A stretch of 64,000 nt of DNA from Panicum virgatum (GCF_016808335.1 NC_053146.1:25884938-25948937), one strand, 5' to 3'; positions 1-12,644 are shown, counted from the stretch's first letter. A program made the numbers and translations. Notes: generated by a model not told the origin, from the sequence alone.

Positions 1-391
1 ACACCGGGGAGCTCCTACGCAATTCTAATGAGCAAAAGCACAAAGCCAACCTAAGCTCACTAGATGGACAATGGACATGCTTACACAAACCAAATCCAAA
101 GGCTCAAACTAACTTAGCTACACAAACTAAGCACAGCAACTAATTATACTACACAAGATAATTAGCTACACTATGATCTCTAGTTCAATGCTATACAAGC
201 ACGAAGATGATTAGCAAGGTACACAAGCTAACTAATCACTAGAGTAAATACACAAGAACAAGATATATATGAATGTAAATACAAGGCTTGTGATTTGGAG
301 AATGCAAACCACCGAGAAGAGTAGACAAAGTTGACATGGTGATTTTTATCCCGAGGTTCACTTGGTTGCCACCAAGCTAATCCCCGTTGAG

Positions 392-396
392 ACAAG
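392..396. repeat. Target site duplication ACAAG (left)
   Basis: ACAAG directly precedes the TGTTGACG terminus of the inserted gypsy element. The same five bases recur at 5282-5286, and the uninterrupted site is present once in the other SIRE LTR near 39324. Confidence 0.9.
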
Positions 397-1629
397 TGTT
401 GACGGCTGTTAAGTCCTAAAATCAGCCGTCAACTCCTGCAGCTTTTCATGTTCAATAATCACCAAACTTAGTTATAGGGCTTATGACTAATCAAATTCCA
501 CGAGTTTTGGTGAATTATCATTTGCAGGCACCCACAACTGTAAAACGAGGAAAACATAAGTGAACAGAGAAGAAATGCATAGAATATCTTGCACCTGTAT
601 TTCACTTACAAGAAGGGCCCACAAACTAGACGAAATGGGCACGACAAGGAAGATGCACCCAAGGATCAAGACCAGGGCCCACCTATCAGCTGTCCAGAGG
701 ATGGCAGGCCCAGGGGAGTGCCATTTGGGCTCGGCCGAACCCCTGGGTCGCCCGACCCCCTAGTAGGCCAAATCAGGCCCATATTTCTGATGCAAATTCC
801 CACGGCTCCCCTACATCTATTCCGGACGTGCATAGTACCACATCGCAAGTCTAACAGCGGATCCACCTTTGGAGAGGCTACATAAGGAGGAGGAGAGCCC
901 CCCTTTGAAAGACACCACCATCATGTAGATCTTGTGCCCATTGTAAAGGCAAGGCGCTGCCTAGGCTAGTGCTTAGCGTAGCAGGAGCGTGAGGAGTAGT
1001 TCGGAGGGGCGCCGGCCTGTCGGCACTCTTCTCCAACTTGTACCTCTACGGATACTGGCTTCCTTCAGTATGAGTAAGTTAGTATTTATGATTCCTGTAT
1101 TGCAAAGTACTTTCGTATGGGTGAGATCAGTTCTCTTACTCGCGGCTTCGTCGCTCCGTATTTATACAGAGTGCTGTAGTTTGCTACGGGATATCAGACG
1201 TAGTTAGACTGCAGTAGTAATCAGTAGCATAGGCGTGGTGTCTATGCTAAGGGTTACCTTCGTTTGCCTTATATCCCACGGTCTGTGAGGTAGGCCGTAG
1301 GTGGTGACAGCCCTGTAGGTCCTTAGTAGTCCTCCACGTTCGGATATAGCATAGAGTCGTTGGCCAGAATCTCCTGACCATTTCAGTGGTAAGCCGGTGC
1401 CTAAAGCGAGTCTTACCCGAGAGATCGACCTTTAACTCATCTTTAGTGCTACCGCAGGAATCCTCTCCAGCCTTGCCACTTAATCTTGGTGTGTCCTTGG
1501 ACCGACTGAGTTAGGAGTTAGTGCACACACATTCCTTGTGGATACGATACCCTTGAATACTCATGGGTGAAAGCTATGACGGTATCTGTGCACTTGCGGA
1601 TCTAATTCGCATCGTTAAAATACCCAACA
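397..1629 (+). repeat. 5' LTR of the non-autonomous gypsy element
   Basis: The LTR is 1233 bp, starts TGTTGACGGC and ends ACCCAACA. The first 50 bp contain an inverted pair, GACGGCTG and CAGCCGTC. A TATA-like CATAAGG word lies near 880. Paired short ORFs (560-763 and 589-885) recur in the other LTR only because the LTR is duplicated. Confidence 0.9.
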
Positions 1630-1636
1630 AGCTTTC

Positions 1637-1654
1637 TAGCGCCGTTGCCGGGGA
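1637..1654 (+). promoter_or_regulatory. Primer binding site, tRNA-Asp-like
   Basis: Seven bases after the 5' LTR, TAGCGCCGTTGCCGGGGA matches the complement of the plant tRNA-Asp 3' end (TGGCGCCGTTGCCGGGGA) except at the second base. The spacer is longer than usual. The assignment rests on recall of the tRNA sequence. Confidence 0.7.
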
Positions 1655-4033
1655 ACAGTTGATGTTCTAACTTCGAACCTAGTTGGTCCTCATATATTTT
1701 CGAAAACAAAAAAAATGTTTTCTTTTTCTTTAGCTCTACCTTCACCCCTGCTACCCATTCTACTCCCGTATCTTTTTGCTTTTCTTATCTCTACCTCTAT
1801 CTCCGTTACCCTTGGAAGGTTATCCTCGTACACACCTTCCGTCCCTTTGGGGTGAGTCTTTAGAGACATCCTCTCTGGACTTAGTTCCTCATCCGGCTAC
1901 AAGACTCACCCTCATGCCTTACCGATCGAATCGAGTGAAATAAATTCACATTCATATCCTCGAATATCGATCGATGCCAATCAAATCAAGTGAATCAAAG
2001 TTCATTTCTTAATCCTTGATTTTGATTGATGCCCAATAGAAGTAATGTTCACCCTTCCTATCAAATGAACTTCTATTGGAAGCTTAGGATGGATTGCTTT
2101 GCCTCCACGTTCATCTTTGATGAAATGCAAAGCTTCCTACCTAAGGAGGGAATGAGTTGAAAGAAACTCATTTCCCTCATGACCGAACTCAGAATCGTTC
2201 ATTTGGCCAATAGAGTTACACATCCTCTTTCTTTATGCGGCCATGAACATTCTTGAGTCTTTTGTGCCAAGTCACTGCGAGTCTTACGATCATCTCAGGA
2301 TTAACGCTCTTTACAATGGTAGTATTTGGTTTTGCTTATCATAATATTTTTGCAGGGCTCGTACTTGTATTTGTGCACTAGCCTTGCAGTTTAAACGATG
2401 ATAAATCAATAAATGGTGGTGAAGCTGGGAACTACATCACCATGGTAGCTGCAGGATGAACCCACATGGTCGAGCTTGCGACCATAAACAAAGCACTGCC
2501 GAGAGATAGCCCGGATTTTCCAAAAAAAAAGCTGGTGCTTCAAGCGCTTCTAACTTTTTTCTAAATAAAGTTTAGACTCCCCGGTGTTCAAAACTGGTAG
2601 AGTCCATGTTTGTTTCCACCATTGTTTTTCTTTTGAATAAAAGCAGGTACAAGAATAAGTGTGTCGGAGATCTCTCAAAATCAACAAGTGCAAACTCGTT
2701 TGAGATCTCTCTCCCAACATGTTGCACAACATCGACGGTCCAGCATGCTGAAGAACAGGACAGTTCCCTCTTCTTCCTCTTCAAACGATGGTTTGTACAA
2801 CACTACCCTCGAACTCCCTCTTTATTGAGTTTAAACAAATTGCATGCTGATCACTAAAATTAAACTCAATGAACCTTGCCAATTTCCTTGTGCACTCCAT
2901 GCGCTTCCATGAATAAACTTGCATACTCTTTATTCCTTACATTCTTTCAAGTTCTTGTGAACATATATCCTCATAGGGACCCCATGCTATCTAAGTAATT
3001 GACTAATGTGATATGATTGGATGAATGGAACCATGCTCTTCTTTGCAAAGTACTTGGGATTTCTTTTCAAAAAAATCATCAATAGCTTGTCTCCTCAAAT
3101 TAATGAAATCCTACCAAAGCCAAAGTTAGATGTTCATGCTCAAACCTTCATATGCAGTTTGACTTTGCTTTGAGTTTGGTCAAATTCTTTGACCCTTGTT
3201 AGTGACTTATCATACTCTCATGATCGAGATCACGTACACGTCCACTCACATGCTACTCTTCTACACTAGAAGATAGCAAACTTTGTCATCCACCCGCATA
3301 ATAAAACTCCATGACATACCATGACTCTTTCTCTCTAAGGTGACCATAAAGGATGTGGGCTATGCAAAAAAAAATGCATCCCCAAAGAAGGTATGCCACA
3401 TGCTCAAAAGGCATGTTAGAAAAAAAAGATAAAAAAAAAGAAAGATGCATACCCAAAGAAGGTATGCCACATGCCCAAAAGGCATGTCAAAAAGAAAAAA
3501 AGAGAGAAAGATAGTCCACATCCATGGAAAATAAAGAAGAGAGATGGATCATCCAAAGGAGTTCATCCATCCTCCACATAAAAAAACAAATATTTCCACA
3601 CACTTGAACCTCTTGATCAGATTGTATGACTCGTTCATGCTTGGATCTTGTTTTTGACTTAACAATATATGTAAAGCAAACATGCCTCTTTACTCCTACC
3701 CTAAGCTCCACATAAGCCTGATTAGATGATAGGAGAAAAGAAGGCAGCAACTTTGCCTTGGTGAGGATCTAAAACAAGACGAGTGATTCAAGAGAACAAT
3801 TTGAGGAGCAAGACTATTCTTTTGTTTCAAAATATAAAACCCGAGTTTCTAAGCAAGAAGAGCTAGGAACCTGAAGTCTGCATCGTTCCATTCTTCAATT
3901 ATCTAAGAAAGCATGGTAGCCACTTCAAAGTTCACAGGACTAGAGGAAGCTTGGAATAACTTGTGTGCAGGTTACATCCAAGGAGTGGCATCCAACTTAG
4001 TCCTTTCTCCTTCACTCTAGGACGAGCATAGGC

Positions 4034-4048
4034 TAAGTGTGGGGGTGT
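4034..4048 (+). promoter_or_regulatory. Polypurine tract
   Basis: TAAGTGTGGGGGTGT directly precedes the 3' LTR. Such a tract primes plus-strand DNA synthesis. The wider context GACGAGCATAGGC is typical of Tat/Athila-type plant gypsy elements. Confidence 0.7.
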
Positions 4049-5281
4049 TGTTGACGGCTGTTAAATCCTAAAATTAGCCGTCAACTCCTGCAGCTTTTCA
4101 TGTTCAATAATCACCAAACTTAGTTATAGGGCTTATGACTAATCAAATTCCACGAGTTTTGGTGAATTATCATTTGCAGGCACCCACAACTGTAAAACGA
4201 GGAAAACATAAGTGAACAGAGAAGAAATGCATAGAATATCTTGCACCTATGTTTCACTTACAAGAAGGGCCCACAAACTAGACGAAATGGGCACGACAAG
4301 GAAGATGCACCCAAGGATCAAGACCAGGGCCCACCTATCAGCTGTCCAGAGGATGGCAGGACTAGGGGAGTGCCATTTGGGCTCGGCCGAACCCCTGGGT
4401 CGCCCGACCCCCTAGTAGGCCAAATCAGGCCCATCTTTCTGATGCAAATTCCCATGGCTCCCCTACATCTATTCCGGACGTGCATAGTACCACCTCGCAA
4501 GTCTAACCGCGGATCCACCTTTGGAGAGGCTACTTAAGGAGGAGGAGAGCCCCCCTTTGAAAGACACCACCATCATGTAGATCTTGTGCCCATTGTAAAG
4601 GCGAGGCGCTGCCTAGGCTAGTGCTTAGCGTAGTAGGAGCGTGAGGAGTAGTTCGGAGGGGCGCCGGCCTGTCGGCGCTCTTCTCCAACTTGTACCTCTA
4701 CGGATACTGGCTTCCTTTAGTATGAGTAAGTTAGTATTTATGATTCCTGTATTGTATAGTACTTTCATATGGGTGAGATCAGTTCTCTTACTCGCGGGTT
4801 CGTCGCTCCGTATTTATACAGAGTGCTGTAGTTTGCTACGGGATATCAGACGTAGTTAGACTGCAGTAGTAATCAGTAGCGTAGGCGTGGTGTCTATGCT
4901 AAGGGTTACCTTTGTTTTCCTTATATCCCATGGTCTGTGAGGTAGGCCATAGGTGGTGACAGCCCTGTAGGTCCTTAGTAGTCCTCCACGTTCGGATATA
5001 GTGTAGAGCCGCTGGCCGGAGTCTCCTGACCATTTCAGGGGTAAACCGGTGCCCGAAGCGAGTCTTACCCGAGAGATTGACCTTTAACTCATCTTTAGTG
5101 CTACCGCAGGAATCCTCTCTAGCCTTGCCACTTAATCTTGGTGAGTCCTTGGACCGACTGAGTTAGGAGTTAGTGCACACACGTTCCCTGTGGATACGAT
5201 ACCCTTGAATACTCACGGGTGAAAGCTACGACGGTATCCGTGCCCTTATGGATCTAATTCGCATCGTTAAAATACCCAACA
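4049..5281 (+). repeat. 3' LTR of the non-autonomous gypsy element
   Basis: This is the 1233-bp partner of 397-1629, with mostly transition differences. It ends ACCCAACA and is followed by the second ACAAG. Confidence 0.9.
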
Positions 5282-5286
5282 ACAAG
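5282..5286. repeat. Target site duplication ACAAG (right)
   Basis: This is the second copy of the duplication flanking the gypsy element. SIRE LTR sequence resumes directly after it with CTCCAAGGTTGCC. Confidence 0.9.
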
Positions 5287-5756
5287 CTCCAAGGTTGCCG
5301 CCGATCCTCTTGCTAGTAGTGACTCTCAAGTCACACTCTCCCACATGGAGTGCTCACACTGAGCTCTAGCACATGATTCGGCCAGACCACTTGTTGCTCT
5401 TCGCGTCTCGCTCAACTAGAGTTGCTCTTTGCGACTCCCGCGGGGTGAGCACAATACCCCTCACAATCGCTTCTCCGGAGCACCGCACAACCTTCTTGCG
5501 GGCTTCACAACGGAGACACACCACCAAGCCGTCTAGGAGGTGGCAACCTCCAAGAGTAACAAGCACTACCGGCTTGCAACACAATCACCTAGTGCCAACC
5601 CTTGCAATCTCTCAACGCAACACACTAGAATCGCTCTCTCACTTAGCGAATATGGTTTGCTCTAAGCACAAGTAAGTTGGAGGGATCTCAAACACTCTCA
5701 CAAGGACACCAAGTCCCCAAGGTGCTCAGCAGCCTCAAATGGCCGGCCACACCCTC

Positions 5757-5764
5757 TATTTATA
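5757..5764 (-). promoter_or_regulatory. TATA box of the SIRE 3' LTR (minus strand)
   Basis: TATAAATA reads on the minus strand and is conserved in the other LTR (39798-39805). The palindrome array lies just upstream in the direction of transcription. Confidence 0.6.
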
Positions 5765-5817
5765 GAGGGAGGCACCAAACTAGTCGTTACCTCAAAAACC
5801 CGTCGAAACAGAGCATT

Positions 5818-6366
5818 CGCGGACTGTCCGCCTCACAAAAAACCGGACCGTCCACCATTCAAACCCAACGGCTAGATCTACAATGATTATGTGTCAGAGT
5901 CGACCGTTAGAGCTCTTTGCGGACTGTCCGCGCCCTAGGGGCGGACCGTCCGCCGTTTAGACACTCCGAACACTCAGAGAAACAGCGTCTATGGACAAAC
6001 TGAAAGTTGAAGGGCGGACCGTCCGCCCTTCACTTCGTGCAAACCACCAGAGGCGAAATCGTCTCTGGTTAATTTCTCAAATGACCGGCGGACCGTCCGC
6101 GTCCCAGGGGCGGACCGTCTGCCGTTCAACCTCAAATCCCACTAGAGACCCAAGACGCCTCTGGTCATTTTGTTAAGTGACTGGCGGACCGTCCGCGCCC
6201 CTGGGCCGGACCGTCCGCCGTTCAACCTTTCAGCCCTTGCCAGAGAAACAACCTCTCTGGACGATTTCTTTAAAACACATGCGACTATCCACAGCACGGC
6301 CTTCAAGCCCAAACAGAGCTGCAACCTCTCTGGACAAAAATGAGTTATACTGGCGGACCGTCATTT
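5818..6366 (-). repeat. Array of GCGGACCGTCCGC palindromes in U3 of the SIRE LTR
   Basis: About ten copies of the near-perfect palindrome GCGGAC-C-GTCCGC, or one-base variants, lie at about 5818, 5842, 5919, 5941, 6014, 6088, 6109, 6184, 6206 and 6354. They are dispersed rather than strictly tandem. The array begins about 55 bp upstream of the minus-strand TATA box, the position expected for an enhancer. The same word recurs in the element's internal region and in the other LTR. Confidence 0.8.
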
Positions 6367-7183
6367 CTTTTTCTCACAAGTTGATCAACATCAACTCCAA
6401 GACCTTCTCCTTTGCAAATGTGCTAACAACACCAAGTGAACAACACCATGTGCATGTGTCTTAGCATTTTCATAATCATTTTCAAAGGATTTCACTTGAT
6501 CTCACCACACCACTCAAATCTAGCAACATCACAATCTTAGATTGCTCAAGTGGCACTAGATGACCGATATGCAAACAAGTTTGCCCCTCTTGATAGTATG
6601 GCCATCTATCCTAAATCCGGTCAAGCACTTCTCTACTCAACCTTAGATTAGTGAAATGAACTACCCTAGGTTATACCTTTGCCTTGCGTATTTCCATTTC
6701 ATCTCCATTCATCAACTCCATCCTCCAAGTGTCGATGCAACCAATGCACCAACACAATCATGAATGATATGATCCAATCCCTATCATCACATGACCTTTT
6801 TATTCCATCGATCTTGACCTTGTCCGTTCTTCACCGTTGCCTCGGTCCATCGGCGCCAAGTCTTGCCCAAGCTTCACCGCCTCGCGGTCCATCGCTTCAA
6901 AGCCTTAACTTGCCCTTCTCCATTGCAACCGGTCCATCAAGCCAAGCCTTGTCTTGATCTTCACCACCTTGGTCACATGACTCCATGTCATGACTCATAT
7001 GCAATGAGTTCCTCCATCACACTATATGAGAATAGCATCAACCCTTAGTCATTTCGCCTCCATGGCACATGTTGCTCATACTAGTGTCTTTGTGTGGACT
7101 AATCTCCTGTGTATCTCAACATAAACACTTGTTAGTCCACCTAAGTTGTCACTCAATTACCAAAACCAAACAAGGGCCTTTCA

Positions 7184-7197
7184 ATCCCCCTCTTTTT
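7184..7197 (-). promoter_or_regulatory. Polypurine tract of the SIRE element (minus strand)
   Basis: On the minus strand AAAAAGAGGGGGAT directly precedes the 3' LTR start TGAAAGGCCC. This fixes the orientation of the whole 41 kb element. Confidence 0.8.
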
Positions 7198-7793
7198 GGT
7201 AATTGATGACAACACTAATTTTGGAGTGATAAAAAGAGTTCAAGTCAACTTTACACACAAGGCATAAGGTAGACTTGGAATTGAACTTTGGAAGAACTTA
7301 CTCATTTTTCTTGAAAATTTCAGTGTATGATATGAATAAATTCACCAAGGTTCGATGAATGGAGAGAACTCCCCCTTGATATGTGCTTATATTTTAGAGA
7401 TGAAATCCAAGAGCACATATATGAAATTTGAAAATTTGACGGAGTTTCCCCTACAAGTGGAGATCGAGTCATACAATATATAAGATATATATATGACATG
7501 AACTTGACACGATTAGCACAACCTCAATAAGCCACAACGATGAACATAAACCATAAGAGTATCACAAACCAATGTAGTTGATCACATATTACAAGCCAAG
7601 TTCAAATTCAAGCCACAAATCCATGCAAGACAATAAAACATAAATATGCAATGCAACACAGAGTTCGACACAAATAAAACTTGAGTAGCAAGAGGAAGAA
7701 AAAGCGAATGATCTCCAATGAAGTCCATTAGCTCCCCCTAGATCCAAGCACTCCAAGGTCCATCTCCCCCTTTGGCATCAATTGCCAAGAAGG
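7198..7793 (-). other. Non-coding 3' internal region of the SIRE element
   Basis: This AT-rich stretch between the env-position ORF and the polypurine tract shows no open frame of note. A short TATATATATG run lies near 7485. Confidence 0.5.
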
Positions 7794-9412
7794 TCAATCC
7801 ATCGGCGGTGGAGGAGGTGGCGGTGGGTAGAACGGCTGATGCGGGTAGAACTCTGGAGGCGGCACTGGAGCCGGAAAGACCGAGTAGAAGTGGACTGAGA
7901 ATCCCATGAAAGAAACACTGAAAGTATCAAATCTCTGCTCAAGCTGCTGCTGTCTGGCCTCAAGCTGCCCAAACTGCTCGGAAGATGGCATGTCCTCAAA
8001 GCGAGAGTCCAAAGCTACTATGTCAGAGTGGAGACTCTCCTGAACCCCCTGCATCTGAGTCATCAAAGGCTGGAACATGTGCTCCTGAAAGTGTTGTGTC
8101 ATCTGCTGCTGGATGTTCTGGAAGCCCAAGTTCATCTAATTCTGCATCTGAGTCGCCAAGCCCTCAATCTGACTAGACATGCCCTGCTGCATGGATGCAA
8201 AATATGAGTCGAAATACCTAGCTGGAGGAGCCCACTGTGGCTACATTGGAGCCTGTGGAGGTGGCATAGCATGCTGTGCTGCAGGTGCTCCCATGTGAGC
8301 ATCATCATCACTGTTACCATCATCCATATCACCTCCTGGGAAAGGAGTCAGGGGCCTCAAGAGAAAACTAGTGTCATTCTTGAAAGGCCTGAAAGGTATA
8401 TGCCTGCACTCACAAATGCCTCTGAAGCTGGTCTTGGCCTTGATGATAGACATGATGTAGGGAGCAAAGTAAAGGTTCATCTCAAGGTTTAGCCTCAGAT
8501 CTGCTAGCTGATCCATGAAAAGTGCAATGACATTAATTCTGTTGCCATTCATCACATGAGATATGACATTCCAATAATGACCTCTAATCTTGTCCTTGTT
8601 CCCGCTCTTAGGCATGAAAGTAACTCTGGCAATTTTATTGATCACAGCTGGATGATGCCTAAGACCTTGGATCCCCCCAAATACTCTAGGAATACCAACA
8701 TTAGCAGGCTCATAGTACATGGGATAGTCATTCTCATCTAGAGGGTTTTCTAACACAATGTTCACACTTTGCTCATTTGTGATAGAATCATAATCCAACT
8801 CATTTGCAGATGCAAACTAAGCAAAGGTAGCATAATATGTTCTCTTTCTAGTTTTCCACCAAAACTTTTCTTCTACCATGTTTATCTCAAGGGTGGCATA
8901 GAACTGACGGATGACAGTTTCATTCCAATCACACCTATGCTGCAGAAAGTTTGCTAACCCCATAGCCTCAAATCTATCAACTAGTGCAGACATAACTGGC
9001 TGTGACCTCATGTACCCTAGGTCTATGGTTTGGTGCTTGAAAACAGTTTTCTTAACCAAATGACCAAAGTAGGCATCTTGTTGGACCATGGTACTGAAAT
9101 AAAGAATGTTGGTGTCACTTGGCTCATTGAGCTAATTTACTGACCTTGCATTTGCATAGGACTCAGCCGTCCACTGTCTGCTATGAAGATCTAGCCCCAT
9201 CAGATTTGTGACATCATCCTCAACACCTCAATATCTTCGTCTGAAGAATCATCTCCAACATTGCCAACTGAAGATGTTTGAGCCAATTCACTGGGATTAG
9301 GATCATAATCCACATCATCTGAGTTATCACTGTCCCTATGCCTCTTTGATGCACTTGCTTTCTTGATTTTGGAAGTGGTGGCCTTTTGGATCTTCCGAGG
9401 TGGTCTGTAGGA
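7794..9412 (-). pseudogene. Env-position (third) ORF of the SIRE element, decayed
   Basis: One minus-strand frame continues from about 9230 down to 7794 through four in-frame TAG codons (9134-9132, 8819-8817, 8243-8241, 8138-8136). An upstream part (about 9412-9240) is in another frame, so there is also a frameshift near 9230. The order is: a basic then acidic N-terminal stretch rich in Lys, Ser and Asp; a conserved core with GHLVKKTVFK and WNETVIRQFYATLEI words; a hydrophobic middle; an acidic DDGNSDDDAH stretch; a Gln-rich probable coiled coil; and a Pro-rich tail with eight prolines in a row. It lies where SIRE elements carry their env-like gene, between pol and the 3' LTR. I see no signal peptide or clear membrane anchor. 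The N-terminal half recurs at 52130-52545. Function is unknown. Confidence 0.7.
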
Positions 9413-9804
9413 TCAAGAATGAACCATAAGAAACAATAATTCAGGCGCTAGAATCAATCCACATTGAAACATGGCAAACAACACCAAGTCTGAAGAATCT
9501 GACACTGGCGGACTGTCTGCACCACCGAACGCGGACTGTCCGCGGTTCACTGAACCCCAAAGCGGACCGTCCGCTGTCTGTATGCAGACCGTCAGCGACT
9601 CATCTGATCTGCGCAGCAACTTGAAATCGCCCACAATTTGATTCAATCACAACTTGAGTTCTAGATTAAATCCACCAACCAAATTTTAATCATAGCATCT
9701 CCTCATCACTAGGAATAAGATCCCCCCAACTATTTTCATGAATCCATGGCCCAAAAACAGATTGGAGAACCTAACCCTAACTCTTTCCAATGATGAAATC
9801 CAAG
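9413..9804 (-). other. SIRE internal sequence with palindrome motifs
   Basis: This is non-coding sequence upstream of the env-position ORF. Four variants of GCGGACCGTCCGC lie at about 9508, 9530, 9561 and 9585. It is colinear with 50520-50700 of the plus-strand SIRE copy, which supports it as original element DNA. Confidence 0.65.
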
Positions 9805-9809
9805 AACAA
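9805..9809. repeat. Target site duplication AACAA (left)
   Basis: AACAA precedes the TGTGACACC terminus of the Tekay-type element. Its partner is at 35497-35501. Confidence 0.88.
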
Positions 9810-10485
9810 TGTGACACCTCAGGTGTCTGTACACTTAAATACAGAACATTGTACCCAAATAAAACTTAAAAGAAGAATTTGAGAAAATAATTCAAAAAGG
9901 AAAGGTCAAATAAAAGTCAAACTACACAAAAGAAATCAAAATAAGAAAGAAAAGGGGTGAAAACCTACTCAAAATCCAATTCAAAAATGTGCACAAAAAT
10001 AAGTTTGGCTCATAAGAGGTACTTTAAATGACATGTGCTCAATTGAACTTTCAGCCAAAACCATCCAAAAGCTGAATAAAAATCAAAGCCCTTTTGTGCA
10101 AATTAGGAAATTCAAAATAGTTCAAAATGTGGGTTTCAAATGAAAATTTGCATAAAACAAAAGGTCCCTGAACTTTTAGAAATCACAAAGGAGCCCTATC
10201 TCCATCTCCCCTCCTCTGTTTCTCTGCAGCGGCGCACCACCCGCCGCCGGCGTACGGTGGACGCCGTCCACGGCCATCTGGGCCCCGGTGGACCTCAAAC
10301 CCGCCGCCTGGCCTGCTAGCTGGCTCTCCCTTCACTTGCCACGCGCCCCTGGCCTTCTGGCACGGCGCCACGCTGCCCCACCATGCAACCCGCCGCTGCT
10401 CCCTCTGCCACCTCGCCGTCGAGCTGTCCCGGGCTAGACCGACCTTCCCCAGGCGCCATTAGCCTCGTCCAGGAGCCCTCCAGTC

Positions 10486-10493
10486 TATAAATA
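10486..10493 (+). promoter_or_regulatory. TATA box of the Tekay 5' LTR
   Basis: TATAAATA is followed 60 bp later by CCGCCATGGCC, which starts a five-codon open frame ending in TAG. Both features are kept in the other LTR (31900-31907). This is the likely promoter for the full-length transcript. Confidence 0.65.
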
Positions 10494-12506
10494 GGACTAG
10501 AGACCCCGCCGTCGCGCGACCCCTCTCTCCTTCCCCTTCCTCCGCCGTCCGCCATGGCCGGCGAGATCTAGCTCGCGCGAGCAGGCCACCCCAGACCCGC
10601 ATTGCCTCACCCAACCACCCCAGCAGCCTCGCAACACTCTAGTAAAGCTCATACGCGTGCTGAATCCCACCAAAACCCATCCCAGTCGCTGTTCCCCTTT
10701 CGCGCCGCCGCCGGCGAGCTCGGGGCTCGCCGCGGACCGGCCAAATCCGGGGGAGTCCGAGCACGACAGCTACCCCAGGAGCTTCTCGCGGTGCTCATGC
10801 GCGTGACGTTCCTCTACCCCGAGCCCTCCTTCGCCTACATTGCTGACGACCCGAACACCACCGCCGCCATCGATGCTGACGAGCTCGTTTCCGGTCACTA
10901 TACGCCCGAACACCGACCTGGGTAGGTGGTTCTCGAACTCCTCTCTCTCACGCGCCTCCACGTTGCAGCCCCGGTAAGCCCTGCCTAGCAGAACATCACC
11001 GGCAAGATGCAATGGCGGAGAAGGCCGGCGAAGGACCCGGTTGTAATTTCTTATTTTCGTTTGAGGGTGAGTTTGCAAGTTTTCCAGGGTTTGGCAGTGA
11101 ACTTCAAAAATGCATAAAAAATCACAAAAAAATCATAAAAATGCAAACTCAACTGATCTAGAATTTGGGTAACAAGATCTACAAGTTTTGTAACAGTTAA
11201 ATCTGCAGAAACTCTACCAAATTTAATCTATGAAAAAGAATAAGAAAAACAACCAATGCATGTTCAGGAAGTTCTACTCAACAAATGACCATGATTTTTG
11301 GATATGTTGTTTCTGATGAAATTTTAGCCTCACAGTAAAAATATGGCACCCAACTAAAACAGTTATCTTGTTAGAACAATCAAGATTCTCAAATCTGTTG
11401 ATGAACTTCACGATTTAATGCTGGAAAACATGTACATGATATTGCTCTGAAATTTTTCCTACATTCATGTGTAACTTGAATCATGCTAATCCATAAATTT
11501 CAGGACTGTTAGAGTTAGTTTGCTATATACCATGATTAATGCTTGTTTAATCAACTTAATTCATCTTATATAGTTGTTATTCTCATAAAAATCTATATTT
11601 ATTTCTGAAATCTCATTTTGGTTCTGCAATAATTCCTATAAAGTTTGAGATATAGTTAATAAGTATTGCTTCAGTTAAAAATCATGCTTAGTATGTTATG
11701 GCTGAGATTGTTATTTTTGTTCTGGGTAAACCAGACCATATCTTATCATGATTTTGGGACATGTTCTTAGCCAGAGTAGAATCTTACCATGATAAAAAGT
11801 TCACATGCAGTACTGATTATCTTGGACCTTGAATTAATATGCTAGATCCTGTAAAATTGAATGCATAATTAATTCAACTGGTAGAGATAATACTTGATAA
11901 TTTTTCTAGAACATGATTAGATCATATGTAGGCTCTAGTAAAAATTTGAGAACCATATCCTTAGTATAACTCTCTGTAAAATTAATCTTATTTAATAGCT
12001 TGCTATTTTTGTCCATTTTATAACCTCTGATGCTTAAGAAAATAAAATCTGCAAATTTTACAGTACTGAGTAGATGCTATTTATATGCTTCCATAAAATT
12101 TGTGGCACCATAACTCATGTCAATCTTTCTGTGCAAAAATGTGAAGTAACTAGAATAATCTGCTTACATGAATTGTTATGATTAATGCTTTATGGATAGA
12201 TGCTGAAATTTATACAGTAGATGCTAAAGTATCTGATCTGTTCTACATTAAATTTTCATCACCAGTTTAGGAGTAGAATTGCTGTTATGAAATTGTGAAA
12301 ACATGCTATGTTTTAATGTTGGAAATGAAAATCAACCCCCACACTCATTTATGAAGAAACATAGTAATTAGTACTACTCCATAAATGACTGCTCAATAAA
12401 TAAGTTTACAAAGATCATCTCTAAGTTATTTTGTTGGACTACAACTTTATCGTGAAGTAAAGAAATCATTATTCATGTGTAACTCATAACCTTGCATTGC
12501 ATATAG

Positions 12507-12644
12507 AAATGGTTAATCTTGCGGACGGTGAATACGAGCTGGTTCCCGTGGATTCTCTTGCACAGGAGGTTAATCTGAATTTCACTAACTTTGCTCAAGA
12601 CCTGGGCCAAGCCCCAAAAGCTTCTCTGCACGGTGCCCAAGAAG
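12507..12644 (+). other. Exon-like cassette in the Tekay 5' LTR
   Basis: A pyrimidine-poor but AT-rich stretch ending in ATATAG is followed by 138 nt that are open in the phase two bases + 45 codons + one base, ending at GAAG|GCAAGC, a GC-type donor-like site. The frame holds an ATG at 12509 and short words such as GEYELVPVD. The phase matches cassettes in three other LTR families here. A small exon in an LTR intron or a short coding segment are both possible. It is not shown to be spliced. Confidence 0.5.

Larger units (their letters stand above)
1630..4048 (+). other. Non-coding internal region of the gypsy element
   Basis: I see no gag, protease, RT or integrase motif in 2.4 kb on either strand. 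Stretches rich in CTTTTTCTTT occur near 1720. A local tandem duplication of about 45 bp, built around AAAGAAGGTATGCCACATG, lies at 3374-3416 and 3445-3487. The region ends in the polypurine tract. Confidence 0.6.
397..5281 (+). mobile_element. Non-autonomous Ty3/gypsy-type LTR retrotransposon (Tat-like PBS/PPT)
   Basis: This is a complete element with two 1233-bp LTRs (397-1629 and 4049-5281), TGTTG...CAACA ends and a perfect ACAAG duplication. By eye the LTRs differ at about 45-50 positions (about 96% identity), so it is a fairly recent insertion. The primer site is close to the 3' end of tRNA-Asp and the polypurine tract ends in TAAGTGTGGGGGTG, a combination typical of Tat-related gypsy elements. 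The 2.4 kb interior has no gag or pol and only short open frames, so replication must have been in trans. It lies in the LTR of the minus-strand SIRE element. Confidence 0.9.
1..7183 (-). repeat. 3' LTR of the SIRE-type element (truncated by window, interrupted 397-5281)
   Basis: Positions 1-396 match 38934-39328 and 5282-7183 match 39324-41254. The gap is filled exactly by the inserted gypsy element and one copy of its ACAAG target duplication. The LTR end at 7183 reads TGAAAGGCCC on the minus strand. About 200 bp of the LTR end are missing to the left of the window. Short open frames inside (for example 5373-5675) recur in the other LTR and are not genes. Confidence 0.88.
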
